Assembly (NCBI RefSeq): GCF_051622035.1
Contig: NC_135355.1
Span: 34,267,986-34,331,985, forward strand
Direction of reading: 5' to 3'
DNA: 64,000 nucleotides
Source of the DNA: Arctopsyche grandis
Lineage: Eukaryota; Arthropoda; Insecta; Trichoptera; Hydropsychidae
Shown: piece after piece, positions 24,301 through 35,866 of the stretch
Numbering within the stretch: the stretch's first letter is position 1
Layout: the number at the start of each line of letters is the position of its first letter
Position numbers and translations under genes: made by a program
Notes under the pieces: model-generated
Told to the model about the DNA's origin: nothing
The model's input: only the letters and a program-made list of their open reading frames with translations
Databases searched by the model: none

Positions 24301-27300
24301 TTTTTATAATTACTTTTTCAAAAATAAGTTCCTTTTTTTATATTTTATAAGTCAATAAGGTAAAGGATATTTTCCATTTTTATTCTGATATAAAAAAGAT
24401 TTTTTGAAAAAAAATTCAATTTGACCAATCTTTGCCTGCCCCCCCCCAAGAAAAAGCTGAAATGACGTTCCTGATTGTTTTCTACCGAAAGTAAAAGCCG
24501 CTTTTATGCCGCATTCTATTTACCCAGGACAAGGGTTAAAACGAAATATCTGTACAATGAAATTTGTGGATCTATTTTGCTTTTGCCATTTTTCTTGTAC
24601 CTGAATTTGTTTATTCCCATTTTTGAAAATTTCATTTATTTTTTTCCCTTGATTTTTAGCGTGGTGGAAAGAAGAAAATTTTGTTATATGGGGGGGGGGG
24701 AACAAATTTTTTTAACCCTGGGGGGGCCCCCTTTGACTCCTGGCATGCACTGATTTCAGTCCCAGTCCGCCACTGTACATACATATGTACAAAGTGAAGA
24801 TATAACGAATTGCATTAGTCTTTTGCAGGTGCATAACTACTATTACGCACGGGCATGCGGTGCATGTGGGTCTTTTAGGTTTTTAAATAAATACACTAGA
24901 CATTTTTTAAATGAAAGTCTTGAAAGTCAAGTTATAACTTTGTTAAGAAGTGATCTTAATGCCTATTTAACAGTTTTCGGATTTGTTCATTTCAAAATAT
25001 AATTCTATGGAAAGTGAATTCGCTGAGGTGTAAATTTTGAAGCGTCTTTGTTTAGTCAAGAAAATGTGTTCGTTGGTAACCATGTTATCAGTTGGTTTAT
25101 GATTTAAACTAAGGAATTGCATACCTTATTCTGGCATTGCCGGGTTCAGCTAGTAATAAATAAAAATTAATAAAAGAAATTCGAAGAGTCAACTCAGGCT
25201 CAGTGAATTAGCAATATTATCGATTGAACATAAAGACACTTCTAAATTGTCTTTGAAAGATGTAATTGCAAAATTTTCGACTTCGAAGGTGAGGAAAAAG
25301 AACATTTAAATTGTTTTAATTATCAATTTAATCCTTTCCACTCGTATGTCGCCACTGAGTCGCCAAACTGATTTTGCGTTCCACTGGTTTTTTCGCCACT
25401 GAGTCGCCAAAACTTTAAGCTCGTTTATATACCATGTATTATGTTCGATTAATTACACTGAGCAACAAAAAAATCACGTTTTTGAGTTACCAGAGCGGAG
25501 ACTAGCCAATCTTTACTAAGTTTGGCCCACTGAATTCGAATCTGATATTGATTTTTGTTGGTGGGTGATCGTTTACGAGATATGAGCGTTTAAAAAAATC
25601 CGCGATTTTTACAGTTTTTTGGCTTTTGCGGTCTTTAACTCAAAATTTAGGATTGTTACGCTCAAAGTGAGTATTGGAATAAATAGTCAGATATTTTTCC
25701 TAATAATTGTTATATTTTATTGCTTTAAAATACTTCTAATTAATTGTCTAGCGAATTTTAAGTCAAAAACATATTTTTTTTCCGTGCTATTTTTCATTTA
25801 TTTGGCAAATTTTTTATTTCACCACGTTTATGAGGATTGGTTTTCTATCTCAATATTTTTTTTTTTATCTAAACGTACTAACTCAAGCGGTAATTGCAAT
25901 TTAAATGCTTTCGTTGTGTATATGGTTGTAGCGCGTAATATTTGGGTGCAAGCGAGATGGCATGTAGTCCGACCGCTGTACTCTGTGAGGTGGATTACAT
26001 GCCATCTCGTTATGTTATTTTTGCTATTTATTATACTATGCATATTTACACAATATGCCTAATATAATAAATATTTTTATTATTAGTTTATTTTCATTTT
26101 AAATTTTGAGTATGAATCCTGAAAAACGCACGAAATTAATTACGAGCTGGGTCTACCCCTACACAAAAAAAAATTACGAGTGGAAAGGGTTAATTTTAAT
26201 AAAAAAAAAAACTAATAAAATTTGCATGTGGGGCCCAATTTTTCTAGTTCCGCGAAATAAATACATGGATAAGGATTCGAATACAACATTAATACTATAT
26301 AATAAATCATGGATTGATTGGGAGTGCATATGTTTATCATATTCGGCTTGGCTTTGAAATATTCACACAATCTCCAAAGAACAATAACAATTATACAATA
26401 AAAAAAATACATATCTACATACAACCTATCGAGTGTAATCGATTCTTATCGGCTATAAAACAGCAATACGCGTCTTAATTCAAGTGCCGATTAGTTCTTT
26501 ATCGACGAGATCATCTCTACTGATTTCGTATTGTGTTTATAAAGAGCGGAAGTTTCCTCAGACCGGTTTGATAGTATTATGAATGCGAAAAAAAAGAAAG
26601 GACACTCACCCAACATCAATGCGTGATTGATGACACCACCGAAGAAATAGGCGACCAATAAAGTTATTGGCCAACTTTGACCTTTCATGACGAAAAGCAT
26701 CATGATTTGTATTAGCACCATGCCCGTCACGACCCATTTGAAGTTGGGATCGTAGCCGAATAGCTTTTTAATTTCGGGATATTTCTCTGAAAGTAAAAAA
26801 TTTTGATATATATTACACAAGTTTATATGAAATCAATAAAGCTGAAAGAGTAGTCATCGATAAGTATCCTATGTATATGTTGGGTGACCGTGAAAAAGTC
26901 GAAAATATTCGTTTATCATGCATACATATGAAAAATGGTTAAGTATATATATCAGTGGCGTGCGGTAAAAGTCTTCCTCCCCCCGTCGTACTTCCTCACT
27001 TAATTTGCGCGAGCAGGATACAACAGGAACAAGAGGAACAGGCTTTTCCTCCCGAATCCTGCGCGCGCACATTAAACAAGGCTGTATGACAAAAAGAGAG
27101 ATAATTTCACCGCATGCCACTCATATATATATTATATATACATAGTACCGTTTACCATGCAACCTTTTTTTTCTGATCTTTGGACTTAAGATCTTTCGAT
27201 TTTCGATCTTTGCCTTCCGATATTTGATTTTTCGACCATTTCACTTTCGGTCCCGTGACGTAGACCCGTATATGTTACATTCGAAGTGTATTTTCAGTTA

Positions 27301-30300
27301 TAATATATCCCGACTGGCGTTTTAGGTCAATTCATATTCAAATACAATTCAACTAGTAAATTATATCTCTACAAGCGCAAATATACCTGCAACAATGTGC
27401 GCCAGTTGTAATATATCAGTTGAGTTTTGACAGTTCTGATGTTTTAGAATTGAATAATGCGTTAATATTTGCTAGGTATTGCGAATAAAGGTAACGAGTA
27501 TCGTTTTACAATAACTCTAAGAATGTGTTCAAGACAAAAAAGTGACTTTTCAACTCAATTTACTAGTCGAGTGACGTTTTCACGAAAACCTAACCTCTCC
27601 ATCTAATCTGGTACCTACTTATAGTTGAACTGTATTTTCAGTTGAAGTATATTTTGTCCAGTTGGAATGTAACTCTCCATATGAATCAAATTACGTGGGT
27701 TAGACAGAATATATTCTAGTCAAAATATATTACAACTGGAAGACACACTTCAACTATTTCATATGTACATATATACAGATAGGACTGTTTACCTCTAAAT
27801 TAAATGTGACATAGTATTAATAATAGTAGCATATTTTATGTACTTAAAGACATGGTGATATTTACAATTCAATAGATATTAAAGATTAAACAAAATGGTG
27901 TGAAAATCATTTTCAGTAAATTTGGGAATAGGATCCATTCTTAACGTCTGAGGTAAATATATTCATTTGGCTTTACGATCAATTTAAAGGTCAAGTTTTT
28001 TTTACAATAGACACTGTTAAGTGTTTGTCTTGATAACAGTCAATTTCATGTTTTAATCATTTGTATAAAAGTCATACGACCGCCGTGTGAGGTCATTCTT
28101 CTTTATTACTCTTCACAGTTTATACTGTGAATCATTCATTCATTGAATTCTAAGTAAAATCTTAGACGGAAAATAATGTTTTGAAATATTTGTCACCTGC
28201 TTATTTATTATTTATTTGCTTTTATTGTAAAAAAATCTAATCCAATTTTACAAAAACTTCGTTTTTACACAAATATGTAGATTTTAATGTTTTTTATTAT
28301 TATAATGCGATAAAATGTTAGTAGGTTATGTTTATATATGTACATATTTAGCCATAAGCACAGTTTGGTAATTGCAATAATGCTAACCACCGAGATGTTG
28401 TCGAGTTTAATCCCGTAGGTTGCTTGATTGAAAAGAGTTTATTTCGGGTATTATCTGTAGTGCTGCTGGTTAGATTTAAATATTTGTGACTCTTAGTCGA
28501 TCGTTTCCTATCATAGTTTGCCAATTTATTTGATTTCACTGTAAAATTTATTTATTTATTACATTTTATACCAGGAAGGCCTTACAGGTAAACCCCAATG
28601 CGCCTTCCTGGCCAATTACAAACAATACAGTATTTTTATTTTATTATACAAGTCGTTGAAATTACGAGACACTGACTAAAATTCGCAAATTAACGAGACA
28701 TCTATGAATTGTACATAAATTTTATTGTACATTAATCATACTCAAATAGTGGTGACATAGTAGGTAGGAAGGAATTTTAGCCAATTTTTAATCGGGAACC
28801 GTTTCAACAATGAAATCAGAGAAAATTGGCAAACTCTGATAGGAAACGATCGACCAGGAGTCACAATATCCAGGTCTGACCAGCAGCACTACAGATATAC
28901 TCGGAAAAATTCTCTTCAATCGAGGTCAGCTCATCGAATCGAACCCGGCGCCTCTCGGTGTTAGGCAGAAGCTTAACGACCGACCTATGTTGTTAGCTGA
29001 AATGGTTTCTCATCAAAACCATCCCACCCATTATGTCACCACTATTTGAATATGGTTTCAAATTGTATAATCCATAAAAATGTACAAGTTTAATACCATA
29101 GATGTCGCCCAGGAGCAACAAGATAACAGCATAATGTTAAAATATAAAATTGGGTCCATCGGTTGTGCCGCCTTTCCCAAAGTATAAATAAAAAAAGGTA
29201 GGAACGTAATTCTTGTTAAATATGAGTAAAGATTAATGTATGCAATTTACTTAAATATATATATCAGATATTAAATTACTTCAATATAGATCAGAACTGA
29301 TTTTTCATTCATTTATCTATGGTCATAAGGGATGGTGGCATGAGGCTCAGATCATCCCCCAAGACTTTTTTTTTTAAACATTCTTATTTAACGAAGTTAT
29401 TCATAAGCTTTGTAATGCGAAAAGAAAATTGGATTTACATAATTTTAAAATTTAAATTCCATATAGTGAGACCCAAGAACATGTCATTGTTTAATCCACA
29501 TTTATATTTTCTGAAAATATTAATGAGGAGACTTTTATTATAACGAATAGTAAAGAGATCTCCGGAAACCTTTGTAAATCCATTATCTAAATAAAAAAAA
29601 AATACTTTTATATGAACATATGTATGTATGTATAATCAATTACGATTTAAAAGAATTGTAATTAATAAATACAATTATAATCAAGATAATGATTTTTCGA
29701 TGCATGCAATTTCACAATGTATTTTTCTTTTTCAGCATTGTCAAATCGAGCTTAATAAAATTTTGTTCTAATAGATAACGATTTCAATGTTATTTAAAAA
29801 AAATTGTAATGATTAAAAACATGACGTACATATGTATGTATAAATTATTTTAAAATGTAATGAGTCTATACGTGACTTGTAGGCAATATAATTTATACAC
29901 ATAGCTCGTATAGATTAAATGTCATTTGATGGCAATCAATTGCACAATTTAATATTAATCAATTTTTTTATTATTCTTTTCATCGGAGATAACATTCATT
30001 GATACATTTTTATATAATTTGGTTAATATCTTCTTTACCAATTCGGTTTCCCTGATCACGAATATGATACATATCGAAAATTTCTCATTCAGTAAAGATA
30101 CATGTGTAGTACACGTGAACATAAATGAGTAAAAATTGCTTTTAAAAAACTTTTCCGTCGATTCCAATCAATTCGCACTTGTTGTGTATTCCGAGCAGTC
30201 TTTATTATATTTGCACATCGGTGAGACATTAGTCAAATTGTACCGGGAAGGTCTTGAAATGATTCGGCAAGTTTGATCATACATATACATACGCACATGG

Positions 30301-31221
30301 TAAAGTGAAACCGTTCGTTCAATAATTTATCATCGGTACAGTGGACTCGATTTCATTTGATGATCAATGTTGTCATACTATTGAATTTATTTAAAATGCA
30401 CGAAGAACCCAATTTTCAACTGCAATATACAGGTTTTTCTTTCTCAATTGACCCCTTTTCATTTCAAATTAAACCCATTTCATTTCAAATTGACCCCCTT
30501 TTAATCATTTAAATATTGAGATTCAGTCTTTTTACTAATTTCTTCTTATTAATACAGGTACATACATATTCGAGGTCTTAGATTTAATTCTAATCGATAA
30601 AATGTTTACATTTCATTACGACCAACAGAACTGATCAATATGAACAATTTTAACAACTGTTAACTCCATATAATCGATAATTATCGCTATTTTTTATTAA
30701 CAGTCGACTTTTATATTACAAAAAAAGAATTCAAAAAGTTGTTAACATCAACACTCAAGGTAAAACTAAGTACATATGTGTACGTATATGAAAATCTATA
30801 TTTACAATGAAATTTATTGCCACTCCTTCTTATTGTCTAGTTCAGACCCAGACGTTGCGATTCCCATACACTTGTAGCATTATAAAACTGTTTTCAAATA
30901 CATATTGCAGTGAATAGCACAACATGCATAGGGGCATGGCGAATAAGAGAGCATGCAATCGTTAATAGTCTCTGAGTGCAATTTATAATGTGATATAGGC
31001 AGTGGTGTCCAGTGAGAAGCGATGTGTCGAATTTGGCCAACATCACGCGTTCAGAACGTGGTGAAATTTGGCGAGCGGCAAAGTGTGGTGTGTGGTGTAA
31101 TAATAAGATGCAATAGTGAGGTGAGAAGAGGAGACTGACTGAGGATGAGAGTCCTGCGAGAAGCGTGCGGCTCCTCGTCGCAAGTCCATTCGAAGTCCGT
31201 GCGGGAAACGTGGGCACCCAT
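18314..31221 (-). CDS. DEGS1: Sphingolipid delta-4 desaturase (dihydroceramide desaturase, ifc/DEGS1)
   Basis: Minus-strand exons are 31140-31221, 26610-26786, 21079-21218, 18936-19149, 18768-18833, 18534-18679 and 18314-18454. They join in frame to 321 residues (human DEGS1, 323). The enzyme, an ER membrane di-iron protein, inserts the 4,5 double bond that turns dihydroceramide into ceramide; Drosophila ifc is needed in male meiosis. The N-terminus [19 protein letters not shown] fits the family, with Gly2 free for myristoylation. All three His boxes are intact: HEISH (89-93), HLEHH (128-132) and HNEHH (259-263). Multiple membrane segments surround them. Introns 1 and 2 are 4.4 and 5.4 kb and full of transposons. 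The 5' end lies in a GC-rich block. Confidence 0.97.
19987..20199 (-). mobile_element. MITE, GGTTCGGTGATTATT family (inverted copy)
   Basis: An inverted full-length copy. On + it starts GGTAAACGGATTATT and ends AATAATCACCGAACC. It lies in intron 3 of the DEGS1 gene (19150-21078). Confidence 0.75.
20331..21028. mobile_element. TTAA-flanked piggyBac-like MITE with inner SINE fragment
   Basis: It starts CCCTTTGAGCGCTGACGTC after TTAA (20327-20330) and ends GTCAGCATTCAAAGGG before TTAA (21029-21032). An earlier identical end, also followed by TTAA, lies at 20859. Between them is a SINE-body fragment (about 20866-20965) and a repeated 3' end with the palindrome CGCCGATCGGCG. A second copy is at 53016-53599. 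TTAA duplication is typical of piggyBac. Confidence 0.75.
21384..22366. mobile_element. Two abutting inverted TTAA elements (piggyBac-like MITEs)
   Basis: Three TTAA sites, at 21380-21383, 21893-21896 and 22367-22370, bound two halves of about 510 and 470 bases. The halves are inverted copies of each other. Outer ends read GAGGGCTGGACAGC and CAGCCCTC; the central junction is CAGCCCTC-TTAA-GAGAGCTGG. The halves share GCACTAGAGAAATTATTTTT and TCGAAGAAAGGAACGGTA in inverse order. ORFs in them are only 60 aa. They are in intron 2 of the DEGS1 gene. Confidence 0.8.
23287..24775. mobile_element. hAT-like element (CAGTGGCGGACTGG ends, 8-bp TSD)
   Basis: The ends are perfect 14-base inverted repeats: CAGTGGCGGACTGG and CCAGTCCGCCACTG. 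TACATACA flanks both sides (23279-23286, 24776-24783), the 8-bp duplication expected of hAT, although this is also a common microsatellite unit here. There is no transposase ORF, and a second element is nested inside. It sits in intron 2 of the DEGS1 gene. Confidence 0.75.
23909..24473. mobile_element. Nested hAT-like element (CAGGGACGTAATTT ends)
   Basis: It is inserted inside the 23287-24775 element. The ends CAGGGACGTAATTT and AAATGACGTTCCTG are inverted with two mismatches. Flanks ATTTTTTT and ATTGTTTT are a possible decayed 8-bp duplication. Both ends carry G or C homopolymer runs. Confidence 0.6.
25455..26100. repeat. Degenerate repeat with CACTGAGCAACAAAA end
   Basis: It begins TTACACTGAGCAACAAAAAA and contains TTTTGGCTTTTGCGGTCTTT and TTTTTTTATCTAAACGTA. 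The same blocks occur around 3010-3650 in CCDC51 intron 3 and at 36350-36650, so this is an old transposon family. A short palindrome (GAGATGGCATGTAGTCC with its complement) is at about 25951-26005. Lies in DEGS1 intron 2. Confidence 0.5.
26953..27121. mobile_element. Small hAT-like MITE (CAGTGGCGTGCGG ends)
   Basis: The ends CAGTGGCGTGCGGT and ACCGCATGCCACT are inverted. It lies between TATATAT microsatellite flanks in intron 1 of the DEGS1 gene. Part of it (AAAAAGAGAGATAATTTCAC) also occurs at about 1618-1645. A half foldback copy (about 27180-27265) follows. Confidence 0.55.
28340..29000. mobile_element. Two SINE copies, tail-to-tail (+ then -)
   Basis: A truncated plus copy (about 28340-28545) keeps a decayed B box (GAGTTTAATCCC) and TTTCCTATCATAGTTTGCCA. 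A longer minus copy (about 28552-29000) starts with the complement of an A-rich tail, carries AACGAGACATCTATGAATTG and ends in a B box (GGTTCGATTCG on minus). Both are in intron 1 of the DEGS1 gene. Confidence 0.7.
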
Positions 31222-31560
31222 CGTCGTCTGTCGCCGTGTCGCTCTTCGTTCTTCGTGGTCGAGGTTATGAGTTGACAATTGCCCGGGAATCGCCGAGTCC
31301 GAGTCGTCGACAAAAGAGATACACGCGACCCGCCCCGAGCGACGCCGGTCGCCAACTGACGTATACAATTCGCGGGCGGCGGCCGCTAGCTTCGGTTGCG
31401 GCTTCGGCACGTGCTGTCACTTTAGTGTTACCCCCACTTTCCCGTTCCCCGCTTACCCAACCCACCTATCCCGAGTCAGTGCTTCTACGCGCAGGGAGTT
31501 TTTCCCTAAAGTTAGGAATTTCTATCGCTTCGCTATTAGTGGGAAACTGGCTAGCACACA
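31140..31560 (-). promoter_or_regulatory. GC-rich 5' region of the DEGS1 gene
   Basis: A locally GC- and CpG-rich stretch surrounding and extending upstream of the DEGS1 start codon at 31219-31221. This is the expected place for the promoter and 5' untranslated region. The minus frame is open 63 codons upstream of the chosen Met; I chose that Met because [11 protein letters not shown] matches the conserved N-terminus. No TATA box or initiator is evident. Confidence 0.45.
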
Positions 31561-31720
31561 AAATCGTATGTTTCTAGGGGTGCTCGGATAAACGCACTCA
31601 AGAGACATCCAAACTTTCAAAGATGCTCAAAGAGAACTAACGCAATATAATTCCACAAAAAAGTGTCAAGGGGGCATTTATATGCTATCCCAGGGTATTA
31701 ATCAGTGGCGGCTCGTCTAT

Positions 31721-32655
31721 AGGTCTGTTCATACCTATTCAGCACGACCCGTATCCTGCAGGTGTCCTGCAAGTGCGGATAGTATTCTTTGGTACATTAT
31801 ATGGACGTATTCATACTCTATTCGCGCATGCGCATTTGTTTCGGTGATTACTATGTAAGACAGGGAAGGTATGTTGACCGTATCCCGGTCTAACGAAACA
31901 CGTGTTGTGTAGTTTGAAAGAGGATCGTTTATTTGCGTTCAATTGGTACAATGGTTATTGTATGTACGAAGAGGTTTCTTCGGAGAAGTGATCTGTTTGA
32001 ACTCCAGAGGCTCACTCTGCCGGTGGAGGTTGCTGCGTTGCTTTATAAACGTTTTGGGTTGAAGTGTGTCGTGTGCACATCTTTTGTTCTTGGTACTCGC
32101 GCTGCCCTAGTTATGCTGCGAGCGTGGTTTTATGGGTTCATACGCCTGGACGTAGTTCGTGGTTTTTATGGGTTCAGTGTGTTCTTCCTTTGTTTCCCAG
32201 ATACGTGTATAGAAACACGTGTCGACCTTTTGACGAGGCGAGCGTGTGCCATGCGTTAATGACTTTCCTGGATATGTGTCGCAGTGACCTGATGAGATCA
32301 TTTCAGTTGTACTATATGCCTACAACTAGTCAAATGTGATCCGGTCACAGGACAACCGGTCGCTCTAGATCGGTCACACGTGATCACCCGTCACACTAAA
32401 ACTGGTCACACCCTAAAATCGATCAACCAGTTTTCTCGTGACCGATTTTAGGCTGTGACCAGTTTTCTCGTGACCAGTTTTAGTGTGACGGGTGAACGAT
32501 CTAGAGCGACCGGTTGTCCTGCGACTGGTTCACATATGAATAGTAGTCCGTTTACCGCGCACTTACGCATTCATGGGCGTCCATATATAATGTACTAAAG
32601 AATACTGTCCGTACTTGCAGGATTCGGGTCGTGTTGGATAGGTATGAACATACCT
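31721..32655. mobile_element. Long-TIR MITE, AGGTCTGTTCATACC family (copy 1, 3-bp TSD)
   Basis: It has the same long inverted arms as the 42455-42677 element: AGGTCTGTTCATACCTATTC at left and its complement near 32625-32655. The flanks are TAT on both sides. It is longer because of about 700 bases of inner sequence, including a foldback at 32337-32533. Plus-strand ORFs of 91-108 codons cross it but match nothing I know. It sits just after a CAGTGGCGGCTCGT hAT end (31703). Confidence 0.7.
32337..32533. repeat. Foldback element with GACCAGTTTT motifs
   Basis: The arms are about 90 bases. The left arm has GGACAACCGGTCGCTCTAGA and CCCGTCACACTAAAACTGGT; the right arm is their complement with a few mismatches. 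The centre repeats GACCAGTTTTCTCGT-type units. It could form a long hairpin as single strand. Confidence 0.7.
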
Positions 32656-32689
32656 TATATGGGCTGCGCAGCCTGTAGTCCTCCCAGTA

Positions 32690-33206
32690 TCTAATATATA
32701 ATTTGGAAAGAGACTATGGGGGATGAACGAATGAGACGACTGGCATGTTGATGCACGTGCTTTATTTATGACAGCTGAAGGCAGAGTGAGGTAGCTACTC
32801 TGAACACAGTCGAGTTGGTCCCCACTCGCAGGAAGGTGACCAAACTCGACCATGTCGTATAGCGAGCCGCCACATGACTTTGTATGTAACATTCGTTGGT
32901 TAATTGGGAACAACACTCCATTTTTTTCGATTCATAGGCGCCGATTCGATTTTTTTTTCGATTCATAGGATTCGAAGTCCCCGGGGGTGAATCCCCAGGG
33001 GGCGAAGCCCTACCCGATTTCTCTTCGGATTCTGGTATACATATAATTTCGAAAGAATATATATGTTTGGTTGTTCGTGAGAGTCAATTTAATAAAAAAA
33101 ACAAATAAGTATTCAAATAAATTCATATAAAATATTTACTATTAGATTAGTCATCTTTAAGCGGTTTATATTACAAATACCGAGCGAAGCCGGGTAAAAC
33201 CACTAG
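32690..33206 (+). mobile_element. Helitron carrying an inserted hAT-MITE end
   Basis: It starts TCTAATATATAATTTGGAAA after A and ends GAAGCCGGGTAAAACCACTAG before T. The A|TC...CTAG|T layout with a GCGAAGCCGGG hairpin near the end is typical of Helitrons. About 32710-32876 is the hAT-MITE 3' block also seen at 510-660. It is non-autonomous with no Rep/Helicase. The bases CCCCGGGGGTGAATCCCC near 32979 match the GC-rich part of the 62202-62777 copy. Confidence 0.65.
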
Positions 33207-33830
33207 TAGTAAATATGCATGATATTTTTGTCGTTCATATGGTTTGCGGAGCTGCAGCCTACTAGTTTAGTATGTAGATATACATGCTATTTTTGTTTGC
33301 ATTTGAACACCAGGATGATCAACGAGCTACTACAGCCCGATTCATCTCTGATTCTCACGAGCCGCCACTGGTACTAATCCTTTTTTGTGGGATTCTATTG
33401 CGTAAGTTCTTCTTAGGCGCCTTTGAAAATTAAGATTTCTCGAAACTGCGCCACTATTCAGTGCATTCTTCCGCGAACCGTTTCTAGGGACAGTCCAACC
33501 TAAAGTGACACGTGTTTGGGATGAGCTTAAAGCCAATGGCACTATGGTGTTCCGCACCATTGGTAATAGCTAAGGCAACAAATTAAATGACCAGTATTTT
33601 AATCAATTTCCGTAAATATATAAATCAGTTTTCGGTCAGTATTTTAATACAAAATGGTTAGGTAAATAAAAAATGAACGGTATAAAAATCTGGCGTACAT
33701 TCGCCAGAAGAAATAGCATTGGCTGTTGAATGGAATTGTCTATCAATATCATACCAATCTGGTGTTGATACTAGTGGCAGCTCGTCCATGTGGGCTGCGG
33801 AACTGCAGCCCTCCCAGTAAAGTACATACA

Positions 33831-34234
33831 GAGAAATGTTATAATAATAGAAGCGCCCTTTCGAATACATTTCTCGTTTCAATAACACGCGTACCGTTTC
33901 CATAACTACACAATTTTGTAAGCGTACGCTATTGCCGAATGCTAGCTGTCGCCATGACGCTTTCATGAAAACTTTCATATACGATGTTAATTGAATAATA
34001 TGTCACTTAAATGATCAATTTACTTATAAAAATGTATCCCATGTTGTGTGTTTTTGAATGCATCGTGCAATTTTTAACAATGCACTTACCCATTGCCCAG
34101 AAAAGTTTTTATCGGACATACGTCGACCACCAAGCATCAAATACGACTGATGCTAAAATTATTTAGGAATGTCTGTGGACAATCGTAATTTGACAACAAT
34201 ATAACGCCAAAAACCACTTCTATTATTATAACAT
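33831..34234. mobile_element. TIR element, ATGTTATAATAATAG family (copy 2)
   Basis: It has inverted ends GAGAAATGTTATAATAATAG and CTATTATTATAACAT. Parts of the inner sequence match copy 1 (TTATAAAAATGTATCCCATG and GGAATGTCTGTGGACAATCG), with about 55 additional bases. On both sides lies the same hAT-MITE sequence (TGGGCTGCGG...GCAGCCCTCCCA), so it sits inside or between MITE copies. Confidence 0.7.
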
Positions 34235-34290
34235 CCATATGGGCTGTGGGGATGCAGCCCTCCCAATATAGTACACATGCATGCTATTTT

Positions 34291-34390
34291 AACGAGAACT
34301 ATCATATTAACGAGAACTCGAGTGTCAGATATTCCATATTCGCGATTTTCGTGGCAACGATTGTCGTATGCGCGAAATAATCCGTTTACC
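34291..34390 (+). mobile_element. MITE fragment, GGTTCGGTGATTATT family
   Basis: Right half only: AACGAGAACTCGAGTGTCAG through AATAATCCGTTTACC. The left half is missing where it joins hAT-MITE sequence. Confidence 0.65.
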
Positions 34391-34759
34391 ATATCTTTAG
34401 GGGCCCAATTACTCAAAATTTTCAAACTTCAGATTGTAAGCACAATCATAAATTTACTCGAATGAGACGTTCCAAAGTACGCGGAATAGTTCATTCTGTG
34501 TACACATTTGAAATTCATTCAAGTGTGTATTTCTAAAATTAAATATGAAAGATCAAAAATATAACAAATCGCCAAGTAACCAATTATTACTAACATGTGC
34601 TATATAGTTATGTATATTGTAGTTTGAACTCATCATTTACAAATCAGCAAAAAACAACCAACGTGCCAACTAATACCAATGTTCATTCAAATCTGCATAA
34701 TGATAGCAAAAAGTTGTGAATACAATTATGTACTCACAATTTATTATGATCTTTCCTCT

Positions 34760-34991
34760 GGTTCGGTGATTATTCCGTAATAATCGTAAGTGAAAGTAAA
34801 AAGAGGTATGTAAAAAGCAATCTCGCGCAAGTCGCTAAAATCTCGATCACGGATCATCTGGCACCCAAAAACTTCATCAATCGAAAGTCATTTACGCCAA
34901 ATATTGTACTGACGAGAACTGGAGTGCCATATGTTCCTTCAAGATTTTAGTAACTTGCGCGAGATAGCTGTTTGCGGAATAATCCGTTAAC
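34760..34991 (+). mobile_element. MITE, GGTTCGGTGATTATT family
   Basis: It starts GGTTCGGTGATTATTCCG and ends AATAATCCGTTAAC. The centre reads CGGATCATCTGGCACCC, as in copies 2 and 3. Confidence 0.7.
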
Positions 34992-35866
34992 TCTTTCCTG
35001 TATATTCAAAATTTTTGTATCACTATTAGATGTATGTTTTGGTGCGGTTTATAGCGATTTTTGCACACTTTTATCACTGATCTCCATTTTTACAATTCAA
35101 AAATTTCTGATTGGCTTAACTTACTGATAGTACAGCATGTCAATTGTTAACAATTCATGTGTAATCTGATAGTAAATCGATCATTTCCGGCACAGTACTG
35201 GGAAAATGCTAAATATTTATGTAAAACATGTTTATACACGTCAGTGGCGTGCGCAGGTTTTTGGAACAAAATAAGATAAAAAAAATAGAAAGAGGAATTC
35301 GATTTCAGAATAGATGAACGCCGAGTTCATCTAGTCGATAAATTTTAAACATTAATTAAATGACAGGTATATTTATTTCTTATATGTATGTGTATGAAAG
35401 ATATATCATGTTTCGCACTGTGCCCTTATTCATTGCTCACTTTCCAAAGTGATGGTATAAAACTATGGGGGACTTACATATGTAATGAAACGACTATTTA
35501 ATATGACGGTTGGGAAGGAAGTAAAGCAGTGGCGAACCAAAATGGCCGAGTTGGTCCATGTCGTAGAGCCGCTACAAAACTTTTGCAAAATAATTTCCAA
35601 CATATCAGGGAAGACCAAATCAAAATAAATTTAGTCGTCTTCAATTTTTAAAAGCATATGGGATGTAGCATTTCATAGATGTGTAATTAAGAAATTAACT
35701 ATACATACAAAAAATCAGGTATTTATTTATTATATTTAAAAATTGATTAAAAAATTAACACTTACATAAGTACAAAATTCAAAAAAATGTCAAAAATCTA
35801 AATTTGTTTAAAAAAAAAGGTAAAATTCGATTCAATAAAAACAATAATTATAAATAAAATGTTATG

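Larger units (their letters stand above)
31222..35866. other. Intergenic transposon graveyard
   Basis: About 4.6 kb between the start of DEGS1 and the stop of the UBF-like gene, both on minus. It is mostly nested mobile DNA (listed separately for 31703-33206, 33831-34234, 34291-34990). Further hAT-type ends lie at 33353-33370 (CACGAGCCGCCACTG) and 33773 (AGTGGCAGCTCGTCC). No host gene is recognisable. The 35000-35860 part is AT-rich with a CAGTGGCGTGCG end at 35242. Confidence 0.6.

Noticed and set aside
25619-26062. 147-codon plus-strand ORF
   Set aside because: It is Phe/Ile-rich, lies in a degenerate repeat also seen elsewhere in the window, and matches no family.
31236-31577. 113-codon plus-strand ORF divergent from DEGS1
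   Set aside because: It overlaps the DEGS1 first exon and GC-rich upstream region in antisense. GC-rich DNA has few stops, and the protein looks like low-complexity Arg/Ser sequence.
31933-32339. Plus ORFs of 91-108 codons
   Set aside because: They lie in the filler of a palindromic MITE, overlap each other in different frames and show no recognisable motif.
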